This document shows, piece by piece, positions 1 to 7,923 of a stretch of DNA of 64,000 nt. Origin of the DNA: Leifsonia sp. Root227 (GTDB lineage: Bacteria > Actinomycetota > Actinomycetes > Actinomycetales > Microbacteriaceae); contig NZ_LMIO01000004.1 of NCBI RefSeq assembly GCF_001428745.1, positions 434,001 to 498,000 on the forward strand. The letters run 5' to 3'. Within the stretch, counting starts at the first letter, position 1; each line of letters starts with the position of its first letter. The position numbers and the translations under genes are program-made. Below the pieces are notes generated by a model. It saw nothing but the letters and a program-made list of their open reading frames with translations. It ran no database searches and had not been told where the DNA came from.

Positions 1-1
1 C

Positions 2-823
2 CACCGCCTGCTCGCGGACGGCGCCATCGGCACCCCGCAGACGCTGCTCACTCTGATGCAGGGCCCTGGCCCGGACTCCTGGCACCCTCGGCCGCAATTC
101 CTCTTCGCGCGCGGCGCGGGCCCGCTGTTCGACATCGGTCCGTACTACGTGAGCACGATGGTCCAGCTCCTCGGGCCGGTCGAGTCGGTCGAGGCGATCG
201 GCCAGCGTCCGCGCGCCGAGCGCGTGATCGGCTCCGGCCCGGACGCAGGTCAGTCGTTCCCGGTGGAGGTCAGCACGCACGTGAGCGTGCTCACCCGGTT
301 CCGTTCCGGCGCCGTCGGCACGTCCATTTACAGTTTCGACTCCGCACTTCGGCGGCAGACCTTCGAGATCACGGGCTCCGGCGGTGTGCTCGAGGTTCCG
401 GTCAGCGGCTTCGACGGCCCGACCAGGCTGCTCGCCGGCGACGACCGAGAGACCGACTGGGTGGAGCTGCCTCCGCCGGGCGCGCACCGCGAACGCGGCG
501 TCGGCGTGCTGGAGATGGCACGCGCCATCCGGGACGGCCGCACGCCGCGGGCGAGCGGAGAGCTCGCGTACCACGCGCTCGACGTGATGCTCGCGATCGA
601 GGAGTCCATCGAGATGGGAGGGCCGGTGCGCATCGCCAGCACGGCCGCCGCCGTCGAACCGCTCCCGGTCGACTGGGACCCTGCGGCGCGCACCGCCTCC
701 GGGGAGCCGACAGCGGAGACGACAACAGCGGAGACGACAACAGCGGAGACGACAACAGCGGAGACGACAACAGCGGAGACGACAACAGCGGAGACGACAA
801 CAGCACTGAGGGGACCAGCATGA
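2..823 (+). CDS. Gfo/Idh/MocA family oxidoreductase (5' truncated)
   Basis: The left edge of the window cuts this gene; 273 C-terminal residues remain, open in frame from base 2. The NAD-binding Rossmann half is missing. What is seen is the C-terminal alpha/beta domain with the family motif GPLFDIGPYY near residues 40-49. Members of this family oxidise or reduce sugars, inositols and amino sugars with NAD(P). The last 40 residues are not family-like: six copies of TAETT encoded by a perfect 15-bp repeat, then a short tail. The stop overlaps the next start (ATGA), so it leads an operon with a SIS isomerase and a sugar kinase. The substrate cannot be told from sequence. Confidence 0.88.
   Translation, partial: HRLLADGAIGTPQTLLTLMQGPGPDSWHPRPQFLFARGAGPLFDIGPYYVSTMVQLLGPVESVEAIGQRPRAERVIGSGPDAGQSFPVEVSTHVSVLTRFRSGAVGTSIYSFDSALRRQTFEITGSGGVLEVPVSGFDGPTRLLAGDDRETDWVELPPPGAHRERGVGVLEMARAIRDGRTPRASGELAYHALDVMLAIEESIEMGGPVRIASTAAAVEPLPVDWDPAARTASGEPTAETTTAETTTAETTTAETTTAETTTAETTTALRGPA
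710..799 (+). repeat. Six tandem copies of a 15-bp unit inside a coding end
   Basis: Unit ACAGCGGAGACGACA, repeated six times without variation, encodes (TAETT)x6 at the C-terminus of the oxidoreductase. It lies just before the ATGA overlap with the next gene. Because the unit is a multiple of three, copy number can change without frameshift. It is too short and spacer-free to be CRISPR. Confidence 0.95.
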
Positions 824-1839
824 ACGGCTACATCACTTTCGCGGAGGCGCGCGCGACCCAGGCGGAGGAGCTCGGCAGGGCGATCCCGCTGATCGCGGCG
901 CAGCTCACCGAGCGCCAGGCGGCGGGAGAGCTGGAGGGTCCCGGGCCGGTGTTCGTCGGCATCGGCGCAAGTCTCGCCGCTGCGTGCGCTCCCGTCTGGG
1001 AGCTGCGCTCGCGCGGCATCCACTCGTGGCGGCTCGGCGCCGGCGACTTACCGATCCCGTTCCCGGAGAGCGCGCATCCCATCGTCGGCATCTCGCAGAG
1101 CGGCCGCAGCGCAGAGACGCTCGCCGTGCTCGAGTCGACGCCGCCGCAGCTCCGCCTCGCCGTCGTCAACACCGAGCCGTCGCCGATCGCCCAGCTCGCA
1201 TCCACCATCTCGCTCGGCAGCCTCGCCGACAGCTACGCGTCCACGCTCGGATACACGGCCACCGTCGCCGCCCTCGGGATGCTCGCCGATGCCTGGGACG
1301 GCGGCCGCATCGACCAGGGCTGGTTCACGCTGCACGAGACGTTCGCCGCGGTGGAGGCCGACCTCACCGGGCGCGTGAGCGCCCTGGCCGAGCTGTTCCG
1401 CACGGTCCGGTCGAGCGACTTCGTCGGCGCAGGACCGGCGGTCGGCTCCGCGGAGGCCGGGGCGCTGCTGTTCCGCGAGGTCGCGCGCATCCCCGCGACC
1501 GGCATGAGCACGCGGCAGTACCTGCACGGCTCGATGGAGTCTGCGGGCGACGGCGTTCATGTCATTTTCGGCGACAGCCGCGAGCTGGACCTGGCCACGA
1601 CCCTCTCCGAGGCCGGGCACCACGTCATCCTGATCTCGGGTGAGCCTGTCGCATCCACGGAGACGCTGCACGTGGTGCAGCTGCCGAAGCTGCGTGCGTC
1701 GCAGCGGGCGGTGCTCGAAGCGCTGGTGATGCAGATCCTGGTCGGGGCCGTGGCTGCCGTGCGCGGTGTCGAGATCGAGGAGTTCGTCTTCCACAACGCC
1801 GACACCAAGGTGCCGGTGGACGCCGGCGGTGCCGCATGA
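820..1839 (+). CDS. SIS-domain sugar isomerase/deaminase-like protein
   Basis: 339 residues. An N-terminal SIS fold shows the sugar-phosphate site loops GIGAS (residues 47-51) and SQSGRS (92-97). A second SIS-like half follows, with a STRQYLHG segment near residue 230. The family (AgaS/FrlB/GlmS-C-like) isomerises or deaminates phosphorylated amino sugars or glycated amines in the cytoplasm. The start overlaps the upstream stop by 4 bp and its own stop overlaps the kinase start, so translation is coupled. Together with the neighbouring kinase it fits phosphorylation then isomerisation/deamination of an amino sugar (inference). A homologue sits at 59378-60415. Confidence 0.85.
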   Translation: MNGYITFAEARATQAEELGRAIPLIAAQLTERQAAGELEGPGPVFVGIGASLAAACAPVWELRSRGIHSWRLGAGDLPIPFPESAHPIVGISQSGRSAETLAVLESTPPQLRLAVVNTEPSPIAQLASTISLGSLADSYASTLGYTATVAALGMLADAWDGGRIDQGWFTLHETFAAVEADLTGRVSALAELFRTVRSSDFVGAGPAVGSAEAGALLFREVARIPATGMSTRQYLHGSMESAGDGVHVIFGDSRELDLATTLSEAGHHVILISGEPVASTETLHVVQLPKLRASQRAVLEALVMQILVGAVAAVRGVEIEEFVFHNADTKVPVDAGGAA

Positions 1840-2780
1840 CGGACGTCGTCGTCGGACTGGATGCGGGCGGCACCAAGCTCGGGGTGCGCGTCGAGACGCT
1901 GGATGGCACGCGCATCGCCGACGTGTCCCTGCCGGCGGAGGACTGGAGTGCGACGCCCGCGGAGAGCGCAGCCCGGTGGCTCGTCGACCGGATGGAACGC
2001 GTGCTGGGAGGCGCCGCCGACCATCGGGTGGTCGCCGTCGGCGTCGGCGCGCAGGGCTGCGACACCGCAGAGCACTGCCGCGAGCTGGAAGAAGCGCTCG
2101 CCGCGCTCGGCTACCCGGCGCTGGTCGTGAACGACGCCGCGCTCCTCGTGCCTGCCGCCGGCCTGGATGCGGGGATCGGCGTGATCGCGGGGACGGGGTC
2201 GATCGCTGTCGGCCAGGACGCCGACAGGAATCCGCTGTTCGCCGGGGGCTGGGGCTGGGTGCTCGGCGACGACGGAGGGGCGCCCGCGATCGTGCGCGAG
2301 GCCACCATCGCAGCCCTCGCGGCGCACGACGACGGCGCACAGGACGACGGCCTGCTGGCCGCGCTGCTGCGTGCGTTCGGCGTCGCCTCCGCGCCGGCGC
2401 TGGCCAGGGCGGTCAACGACACCCCGACCCCGGAGAACTGGGGGCCGAGGGCCGTGGCCGTGTTCGCCGCCGCCGACGCGGGGTCCGCGCTCGCTGTCGA
2501 CGTGATCGGCGCGGCGGCCGACCATCTCGCCAGGCTCGTCGGGCAGCTCGTCCGCCGCGGAGCGGTCGGCGGCGCCGTCGTCACGAGCGGCAGCGTGATC
2601 GTGCACCAGCCCCGGCTGTTCGCCGCGCTGTCCGCGCGGGTCGCGGCCGCGCATCCACAGCTCACCGTCGTGCTCCTCGGCGACGCGCCCGTCGCGGGAG
2701 GCGTCGCCATCGCCCGCCACGTCCACCAGCGATCGAGCCCGGAGTCGTTCATGCGACACGCCGGGGTCACCGGGGTATGA
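1836..2780 (+). CDS. BadF/BadG/BcrA/BcrD-type kinase (N-acetylglucosamine kinase-like)
   Basis: 314 residues. It belongs to the ASKHA ATPase fold: phosphate-1 loop DAGGTK at residues 9-14, GTGS phosphate-2 loop at 119-122, and the GGWGWVLGDDGG stretch (137-148) typical of GlcNAc kinase-like members. The likely role is ATP-dependent phosphorylation of an amino sugar in the cytosol. Start overlaps the SIS gene by 4 bp. A paralogue with the same landmarks lies at 50385-51302. The last ~17 codons are made of one half of a 68-bp palindromic repeat (2729-2796), so the C-terminus may have been altered by insertion of that element. Confidence 0.85.
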   Translation: MTDVVVGLDAGGTKLGVRVETLDGTRIADVSLPAEDWSATPAESAARWLVDRMERVLGGAADHRVVAVGVGAQGCDTAEHCRELEEALAALGYPALVVNDAALLVPAAGLDAGIGVIAGTGSIAVGQDADRNPLFAGGWGWVLGDDGGAPAIVREATIAALAAHDDGAQDDGLLAALLRAFGVASAPALARAVNDTPTPENWGPRAVAVFAAADAGSALAVDVIGAAADHLARLVGQLVRRGAVGGAVVTSGSVIVHQPRLFAALSARVAAAHPQLTVVLLGDAPVAGGVAIARHVHQRSSPESFMRHAGVTGV

Positions 2781-2796
2781 CTCCGGACTCGATTCC
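2729..2796. repeat. 68-bp imperfect palindromic element, copy A
   Basis: Arms beginning GATCGAG..CCGGAGTC and ending GACTCCGG..CTCGATT flank a GC-rich centre containing CATGCGACACGCCGGG. The reverse complement of the element at 20523-20590 has the same length and, by hand count, 51 of 68 identical positions, including that 16-base centre exactly. Copy A covers the end of the kinase gene and its stop codon, so it may also act as a hairpin after the operon's third gene. Confidence 0.8.
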
Positions 2797-2846
2797 ACGA
2801 GCCACAGCCAGAGCAAGAGCCACAGCCACAGAACAAAGGAGTCAGC

Positions 2847-4223
2847 ATGGCCATCGCCACCATCAACCCGTCCACGGGTGAGACGCTCAAGACCTTCGAG
2901 CCGCATACGGCCGCCGAGATCGAGCGCATCGTCGCCTCCGCCCACGACACATACCGCGAGCTCGCAGCCACCACGTTCGCCCAGCGCGCCACGTGGATGC
3001 GCGCGGCCGCCGACATCCTCGACGCCGAACTCGACGAGGTAGCCTCCCTGGTCTCCACCGAGATGGGCAAGACCATCGGCACGGCGAAGTACGAGGTGTC
3101 GAAGTCCGCCCGAGGGATGCGCTGGTACGCCGACCACGCCGAGGAGTACCTGGCGGACGAGCACCCCGTTCAGCCGGGCGACGTCGGCGCATCGGCGGTG
3201 AGCGTGCGCTACCAGCCGATCGGCGCGGTGCTCGCCGTGATGCCGTGGAACTACCCGTTCTGGCAGGTCATCCGCTTCGCGGCCCCCGCGCTGATGGCGG
3301 GGAACACCGGCATCCTGAAGCACGCGTCGAGCGTGCCGCAGAGCGCGCTGTACCTCGGCACGCTGTTCGCACGCGGCGGCTTCCCTGACGGCGCGTTCCA
3401 GACGCTGCTCGTCGAGGGCGGCGCCGTGGCTCCGCTGCTGGACGACCCGCGCATCCGGGCGGTCACTCTCACCGGATCGGTCGGCGCCGGTTCCGCGGTG
3501 GCGGAGGCTGCTGGACGCAACATCAAGAAGTCGGTGCTCGAGCTGGGTGGGACGGACGTGTTCGTGGTCATGCCGTCCGCGGACGTGGCGGCCGCAGCGA
3601 CGGCGGGCGTGAACGCGCGCGTGCAGAACTCCGGTCAGAGCTGCATCGCCGCCAAGCGCTACTACGTGCACGAGGACGTCTTCGACGCCTTCGAGGACGC
3701 CTTCGTGGCCGGGATGCGCGCCCAGGTCGCAGGCGACCCGTTCGACCCTGCGACGTCGTTCGGCCCGCTCGCCACGGAGCAGGGCCGCCGCGACGCGCAC
3801 GCGCTGGTCGAGGACGCACGTGCGAAGGGCGCGAACGTGCTCGCGGGCGGCGAGGTGCCTGACGGCCCTGGCTGGTTCTACCCCGCAACGGTGCTGACCG
3901 GCGTGACGCCGGAGATGCGGATCTACCGCGAAGAGTGCTTCGGTCCTGTCGCCTGCCTCTACAAGGTGTCCAGCGCCGAGGAGGCGATCGAGCGCTCCAA
4001 CGACAGCGAGTTCGGCCTGAGCTCCAGCGTGTGGACGAACGACGACGCGGAAGCGGACCTGTTCCAGAACGGCATCGAGGCGGGCGGCGTTTTCGTCAAC
4101 GGCCTCACGGCGTCGTTCCCGCAGCTCCCCTTCGGGGGCGTGAAGGACTCCGGATACGGTCGCGAACTCTCGGCGCTCGGCATCCGCGAGTTCACGAACG
4201 TGAAGACCGTCTGGCGCGCGTGA
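2847..4223 (+). CDS. NAD(P)-dependent aldehyde dehydrogenase, succinate-semialdehyde type
   Basis: 458 residues, the usual length for the GabD/Sad branch of aldehyde dehydrogenases. Landmarks are MPWNYPFWQ (132-140, cofactor/substrate region), general base Glu232 in LELGG, and the catalytic Cys266 in NSGQSC. It oxidises an aldehyde to the acid with NAD(P)+. The start follows a good ribosome site, AAAGGAG, nine bases upstream. It lies 66 bp after the sugar kinase and beyond palindrome A, so it may be expressed separately. Succinate semialdehyde is the best guess for substrate but other small aldehydes from sugar breakdown are possible. Confidence 0.88.
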   Translation: MAIATINPSTGETLKTFEPHTAAEIERIVASAHDTYRELAATTFAQRATWMRAAADILDAELDEVASLVSTEMGKTIGTAKYEVSKSARGMRWYADHAEEYLADEHPVQPGDVGASAVSVRYQPIGAVLAVMPWNYPFWQVIRFAAPALMAGNTGILKHASSVPQSALYLGTLFARGGFPDGAFQTLLVEGGAVAPLLDDPRIRAVTLTGSVGAGSAVAEAAGRNIKKSVLELGGTDVFVVMPSADVAAAATAGVNARVQNSGQSCIAAKRYYVHEDVFDAFEDAFVAGMRAQVAGDPFDPATSFGPLATEQGRRDAHALVEDARAKGANVLAGGEVPDGPGWFYPATVLTGVTPEMRIYREECFGPVACLYKVSSAEEAIERSNDSEFGLSSSVWTNDDAEADLFQNGIEAGGVFVNGLTASFPQLPFGGVKDSGYGRELSALGIREFTNVKTVWRA

Positions 4224-4825
4224 CGGTGCCCGCGACCGCACGACTCGTGCGAACCGTGCGGTCGCGCGATGGGGCACCGCAGGTTTCGCACGAGGCGTCG
4301 GCGTCGGCGTCGGCGTGGGCGTTCGTGCGCGAAGGGGCGATGCTCGCCGTGATGGTGGCGGTGATGGGTGCCGCGGCGCTTGCGGGGCACGGAACGGCGC
4401 CGATGCTGGGGGCGGCGCTCGTGTTCGCGGCGCTGTCGTTCGGGTATGCGCCACTGGCGCGCACGCGGGCGTGGGCGCGCGAGCACGTCGTCGATCTGTG
4501 GGCGATGGTGCTGGTGATGATCGCGCAGGCGGTGGGGGCTGGGGCGTCCGGCGCGGCAGGAGCGGGCGGGATGGCCGGGATGGCGGGGACAACCGGGATG
4601 GCCGGACACGGACTGGGCGCCACCGCCGTCGCCACCGCGGCGGCGTCGACCGTCACCGCGTCGACCACCGCTACCACCGCGGCCTCCCTCACCATCACCA
4701 CCACCGCCATCCTGCTCGCGTGGCTCATCGCCCGCGCCGTCCTCGCCAGGCGGGGCTGGCGCATCCACTCGCTCGTGTCGCTCGTCGGCTGCGGAGCGTG
4801 CCTCGCCTGGATGCTCGTCGCCTAG
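4220..4825 (+). CDS. Small multipass membrane protein, function unknown
   Basis: GTG start overlapping the dehydrogenase stop (GTGA) gives 201 residues. A short basic N-terminus is followed by about four hydrophobic stretches (roughly residues 38-55, 60-78, 93-108 and 155-172) and a Gly/Ala/Met-rich loop with GMAG-like steps, then an Ala/Thr-rich run. I do not recognise a family. An ATG at 4340 is an alternative start that would drop the first 40 residues. Coupling to the dehydrogenase suggests co-expression, but the role is unknown. Confidence 0.55.
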   Translation: MTVPATARLVRTVRSRDGAPQVSHEASASASAWAFVREGAMLAVMVAVMGAAALAGHGTAPMLGAALVFAALSFGYAPLARTRAWAREHVVDLWAMVLVMIAQAVGAGASGAAGAGGMAGMAGTTGMAGHGLGATAVATAAASTVTASTTATTAASLTITTTAILLAWLIARAVLARRGWRIHSLVSLVGCGACLAWMLVA

Positions 4826-4840
4826 CGGCGAACACGGCTC

Positions 4841-4855
4841 GGGATGCGCATTCCC
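4841..4855. promoter_or_regulatory. LacI-type operator upstream of its own repressor gene
   Basis: GGGATGCGCATTCCC differs by one base from the palindrome GGAATGCGCATTCC. It sits about where the -35 of the repressor promoter should be (-10 TAGGCT at 4874-4879). Matching sites occur at 13042, 13057 and 13134. Confidence 0.6.
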
Positions 4856-4873
4856 GCGAGCCGGGAGTCCCGG

Positions 4874-4888
4874 TAGGCTGGGGCGGTG
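4874..4888 (+). promoter_or_regulatory. -10 box and leaderless GTG start of LacI repressor
   Basis: TAGGCT at 4874-4879, six bases, then GTG at 4886. The spacing puts the transcription start at or next to the start codon, and no Shine-Dalgarno sequence is present. Confidence 0.5.
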
Positions 4889-5938
4889 AGCGAGACGCAG
4901 AGCGACGCAGGGCCGCGCAGGCCGGCCACCCTCGACGACGTCGCGCGGCACGCGGGGGTGTCGCAGCCCACCGCATCCCGGGTGCTCAACGGCAGTGACC
5001 GCAAGGTCGCGGAGAGCTACCGCAAGCGGGTGCTGGATGCGGCGCGCGAGCTCGGATACGCCCCCAACCTGGCCGCACAGAACATGGCGCGCGGCACGTC
5101 CCGCACGGTCGCTCTCGTGATCAGCGGGATCTCCGACCCGTACTTCTCCGCGATGGCCGCCGCCATCATGCGGCAGGCGGAGGCCGCCGGTCTGCGGGTG
5201 TCGATCGCGGTCACCGAGCGCAAGGTGGACCGTGAGCTCGACCTGGTGCGCGAGCTGCGAGGGCAGCAGCCGAGGGCGATCATCCTCGCCGGCACAGGGT
5301 ACGTCGATCCGCCGTCTGTCGATCAGCTCGTCGCCGAGCTGCAGCGCTACGAGGAGACAGGAGGCCGGGTGGTGCTCATCAGCCGCACCGACCTGCCGTT
5401 CGAGACGGTCACCTTCGACAACCACGATGGCGCCCGCCAGCTCGCGGTCCAGCTCTCCGGCCTGGGCTACCGGCGTGCGCTGGTGCTCGGCAGCGGCACG
5501 CCGCTGCTCTCGATGCGGCAGCGCGTCGACGGGTTCGTGGCGGGTTTCACAGAGTCGGCGGACGGCGCGGAGACGACGGTCCACCTTCCGGAGTTCAGCT
5601 GGGAGGGCGCGCGCGACCTCGTCCTCGGCCTCGACGACGCGGAGCTGCGCCGGTTGCAGCTGGTCTTCGCGATCACCGACGACATGGCGCTCGGTGCGAT
5701 CGCCGGCCTCCGGGCGCGCGGGCTGCGCATCCCGGACGACATCGCGGTCGCCGGTTTCGACGACATCACCACGCTGCGGGATGTGGTCCCTCCGCTGACC
5801 ACGGTGCACGTCGCCCTCGACACGGTCGCGTCCGAGGCCATCGCCCGCGCCATCGAGACGGACGGGCCGACCCGCACGGTGCCCGCGTATCCGGTGATCC
5901 GCGCGAGCACCCCACCGCTCCCCGCACCCGCCGGATAG
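4886..5938 (+). CDS. LacI-family transcriptional repressor
   Basis: 350 residues, full length. The helix-turn-helix and hinge occupy about residues 15-70, with the recognition helix VSQPTASRVLNGS. The periplasmic-binding-like sensor domain follows, with the family motifs ISDPYFSAM, ITDDMALGA and VAGFDDI. It should bind a sugar or sugar phosphate and release DNA. A palindromic operator lies just upstream (4841-4855) and closely related sites lie in the 13.0-13.15 kb divergent promoter region, so self-control and control of the hydroxyacid dehydrogenase/ABC operon and the ThuA gene is a reasonable inference. The GTG start appears leaderless. Confidence 0.92.
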   Translation: MSETQSDAGPRRPATLDDVARHAGVSQPTASRVLNGSDRKVAESYRKRVLDAARELGYAPNLAAQNMARGTSRTVALVISGISDPYFSAMAAAIMRQAEAAGLRVSIAVTERKVDRELDLVRELRGQQPRAIILAGTGYVDPPSVDQLVAELQRYEETGGRVVLISRTDLPFETVTFDNHDGARQLAVQLSGLGYRRALVLGSGTPLLSMRQRVDGFVAGFTESADGAETTVHLPEFSWEGARDLVLGLDDAELRRLQLVFAITDDMALGAIAGLRARGLRIPDDIAVAGFDDITTLRDVVPPLTTVHVALDTVASEAIARAIETDGPTRTVPAYPVIRASTPPLPAPAG

Positions 5939-5949
5939 TGCCGGCACCG

Positions 5950-5970
5950 CACGGGTATGGTGGACCCGTG
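5950..5970. promoter_or_regulatory. Inverted repeat across -10 box and start codon
   Basis: Perfect arms CACGGGT (5950-5956) and ACCCGTG (5964-5970) are separated by seven bases. The -10-like TATGGT (5956-5961) and the GTG start (5968-5970) fall within it. It could be an operator for autoregulation by the product, or a hairpin at the 5' end of a leaderless mRNA. Confidence 0.45.
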
Positions 5971-6999
5971 AACGACACCGCGGCCACCCTCACGCAGGTC
6001 GCGGCGCACGCCGGGGTCTCGCTCGCCACCGCATCCAGGGCTTTGAACGGCAGCGCGCGCAAGGTCAACCCCGAGCTGCAGGCGCGGGTGCTCGCATCCG
6101 CCGCCGCCCTCGGCTACAGCGCCAATGTGCAGGCGCAGGCGGTCGCCAGGGGGACGACCAATACCGTCGCGGTCGTCGTCGGAGACATCGCAGACCCGTA
6201 CTTCTCGAGCATCGCGTCCGGGATCATCCGGGTGGCGGACGAGCGCGGGCTGATCGTCACGATCACCGCGACGGAAGCGGACGCCGCCCGCGAGGGCGCA
6301 ACCCTCGTCGCGGTCAAAGGCCAGCGGCCGCGCGCGGTCATCGTCGCGGGCAGCAGGCGCCTCGGTGCCGCGGACGGCGACGCGGCGGCGGAACTCGCCG
6401 CGATCGAGCGCGGAGGGGCGAAGGTCGCGCTGATCGGTGCCGCCGTGCCTGGGCTGCGGTCGGTCCCCGTGCAGAACAGGGAGGGCGCGGCAGCCCTCGC
6501 GACCGCGCTCACCGAGCGTGGATACACGGACTTCGTCGTGCTCGCCGGTCCGGACGACCTGCTCACGGCGCGCGAGCGCACCACCGGGTTCCTCGACGTC
6601 GCGCCCGGCGCGCGCGTGGTGCACGGCGCGTTCTCGCGCGACGGCGGCTACGAGACGATGGATGCGCTGCTCGCGTCAGGCGAACTCACCGCCGCCCAGC
6701 CGAACGGCCAGGCCGGCACCACCGGCCGTGTCTGCGTCTTCGCCGTCACCGACGTCATGGCCGTCGGCGCGATGGCGGCGATGCGCGACCGCGGCATCGC
6801 TCCCGGCGCGGACATCGCCGTCGCCGGCTTCGACGACATCCCCCTGGTGCGCGACGTCACACCGTCGCTGACCACGGTGGCGCTGCCCCTCGCATCCATC
6901 GGCGCCCGTGCGCTCGAACTCGCGCTCGCCGACGACCAGGATGCGACCCTCGCCGAACCCGTCGCCGGCACCGTGATCGTCCGGGCATCCACGCCATAG
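5968..6999 (+). CDS. LacI-family transcriptional repressor (second, tandem)
   Basis: 343 residues from GTG 5968; an in-frame GTG at 5938 would add ten residues with no family similarity, and the -10 spacing favours 5968. Helix-turn-helix at about residues 6-26 (recognition region VSLATASRALNGS), hinge, then sensor domain with IADPYFSSI, VTDVMAVGA and VAGFDDI. It is clearly a paralogue of the gene just upstream, with corresponding motifs throughout, so the pair looks like a tandem duplication that has diverged in recognition-helix residues (QPT versus LAT). Target genes are unknown; the operator at 13940, which differs from the other sites, is a candidate. Confidence 0.9.
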   Translation: MNDTAATLTQVAAHAGVSLATASRALNGSARKVNPELQARVLASAAALGYSANVQAQAVARGTTNTVAVVVGDIADPYFSSIASGIIRVADERGLIVTITATEADAAREGATLVAVKGQRPRAVIVAGSRRLGAADGDAAAELAAIERGGAKVALIGAAVPGLRSVPVQNREGAAALATALTERGYTDFVVLAGPDDLLTARERTTGFLDVAPGARVVHGAFSRDGGYETMDALLASGELTAAQPNGQAGTTGRVCVFAVTDVMAVGAMAAMRDRGIAPGADIAVAGFDDIPLVRDVTPSLTTVALPLASIGARALELALADDQDATLAEPVAGTVIVRASTP

Positions 7000-7026
7000 C
7001 GCGGCACACCTGGAGGGCACGCGCTA
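6997..7026. terminator. Possible bidirectional stem-loop between converging genes
   Basis: TAGCGCG and CGCGCTA form a seven-base stem around a 16-base loop. The stem includes the stop codons of both converging genes. No T-tract is present, so termination strength is doubtful. Confidence 0.35.
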
Positions 7027-7923
7027 GATCTTCACCCCGCCCGAGATCAGGTCGATCTTCCAGTAGCGCTGGAGCGACAGGAACAGGATCGCCAGCGGGA
7101 CGATCGACACCAGCACGCCGGCGATCACGATCGAGTACTGCGCCGCCTGCCCTCCCGTGATGATCATCAGCCCGTACAGGCCGAGGGTCAGCGGGTAGAG
7201 CTGGTCGTTGTTGATCATCACGAACGGCAGCAGGAAGTTGTTCCAGATGCCGATGAACTGCAGCAGGAACACCGTCACCAGCGCCGGCATCATGAGACGG
7301 GAGCCCACCGACCAGAAGATGCGCCACTCGCTGCCGCCGTCGATCCGCGCCGCCTCCATGATCTCGTCCGGCACCGACGCCTCCGCGTAGATCTTGCAGA
7401 GGTAGATCGCGAACGGCGACACCAGCTGGGGAAGGATCACCGACGCGTAGTTGTTGGTCATCCCGAACTTGGCGAGCAGCAGGAACTGCGGGATCGCGAG
7501 CATGATCTGCGGGAGCAGCACGGCCGCGACGATCAGGCGGAAGATCCACTTCGACCCGGCGAACCGGTACTTCCCGAGCGCATACCCCGCGGCCCCGGCG
7601 ACCGCCGTCGAGAGGATGCCGCCGCCGATCGCGTAGATCACCGAGTTGAGTGCCCAGCGGCCGAAGATGCCGTTGTTGTACGTGAACAGCGCCTGCATGT
7701 TCGTCCAGAAGCCGCCGTTGAACTCCGGCAGGAACGGCGGGGTGGAGAACAGCTCGTCGTTGGTCTTGGTGGCGGCGATCACGATCCACAGCACGGGGAG
7801 CACGCAGTAGAGGGCGCCGACGATCAGGATGAGGGTGGGCACGATGTGCAGGCCGCTCCTGGTGCGGCGGGGGCCGGCATCCCTGGCAGCGGATGCGCCG
7901 GTCGCCTGGGTGAGCGTGGTCAT
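7024..7923 (-). CDS. Carbohydrate ABC transporter permease (MalG/type II family)
   Basis: 299 residues, six predicted membrane helices. The EAA loop that docks the ATPase is seen as EIMEAARIDGGSEWRIFWSV around residues 190-209. With the partner permease it forms the channel of a sugar importer. The gene overlaps the upstream permease by 4 bp (ATGA) and is last in a minus-strand operon. No ATPase gene accompanies it; in actinobacteria such importers share a multitask ATPase (MsiK) encoded elsewhere. The substrate is unknown, likely an oligosaccharide or glycoside. Confidence 0.93.
   Translation of the reverse strand: MTTLTQATGASAARDAGPRRTRSGLHIVPTLILIVGALYCVLPVLWIVIAATKTNDELFSTPPFLPEFNGGFWTNMQALFTYNNGIFGRWALNSVIYAIGGGILSTAVAGAAGYALGKYRFAGSKWIFRLIVAAVLLPQIMLAIPQFLLLAKFGMTNNYASVILPQLVSPFAIYLCKIYAEASVPDEIMEAARIDGGSEWRIFWSVGSRLMMPALVTVFLLQFIGIWNNFLLPFVMINNDQLYPLTLGLYGLMIITGGQAAQYSIVIAGVLVSIVPLAILFLSLQRYWKIDLISGGVKI

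Noticed and set aside
710..799. Tandem repeats resembling a CRISPR array
   Set aside because: Units are 15 bp with no spacers, lie in a coding frame, and no cas genes are nearby.
1557..4592. Long minus-strand reading frame of about 1000 codons
   Set aside because: Antisense to three well-supported genes (SIS, kinase, aldehyde dehydrogenase); composition is Arg/Pro/His-rich, as expected for a GC-rich shadow frame.
3959..5947. Minus-strand frame of 662 codons
   Set aside because: Antisense to dehydrogenase, membrane protein and LacI genes; no family features.
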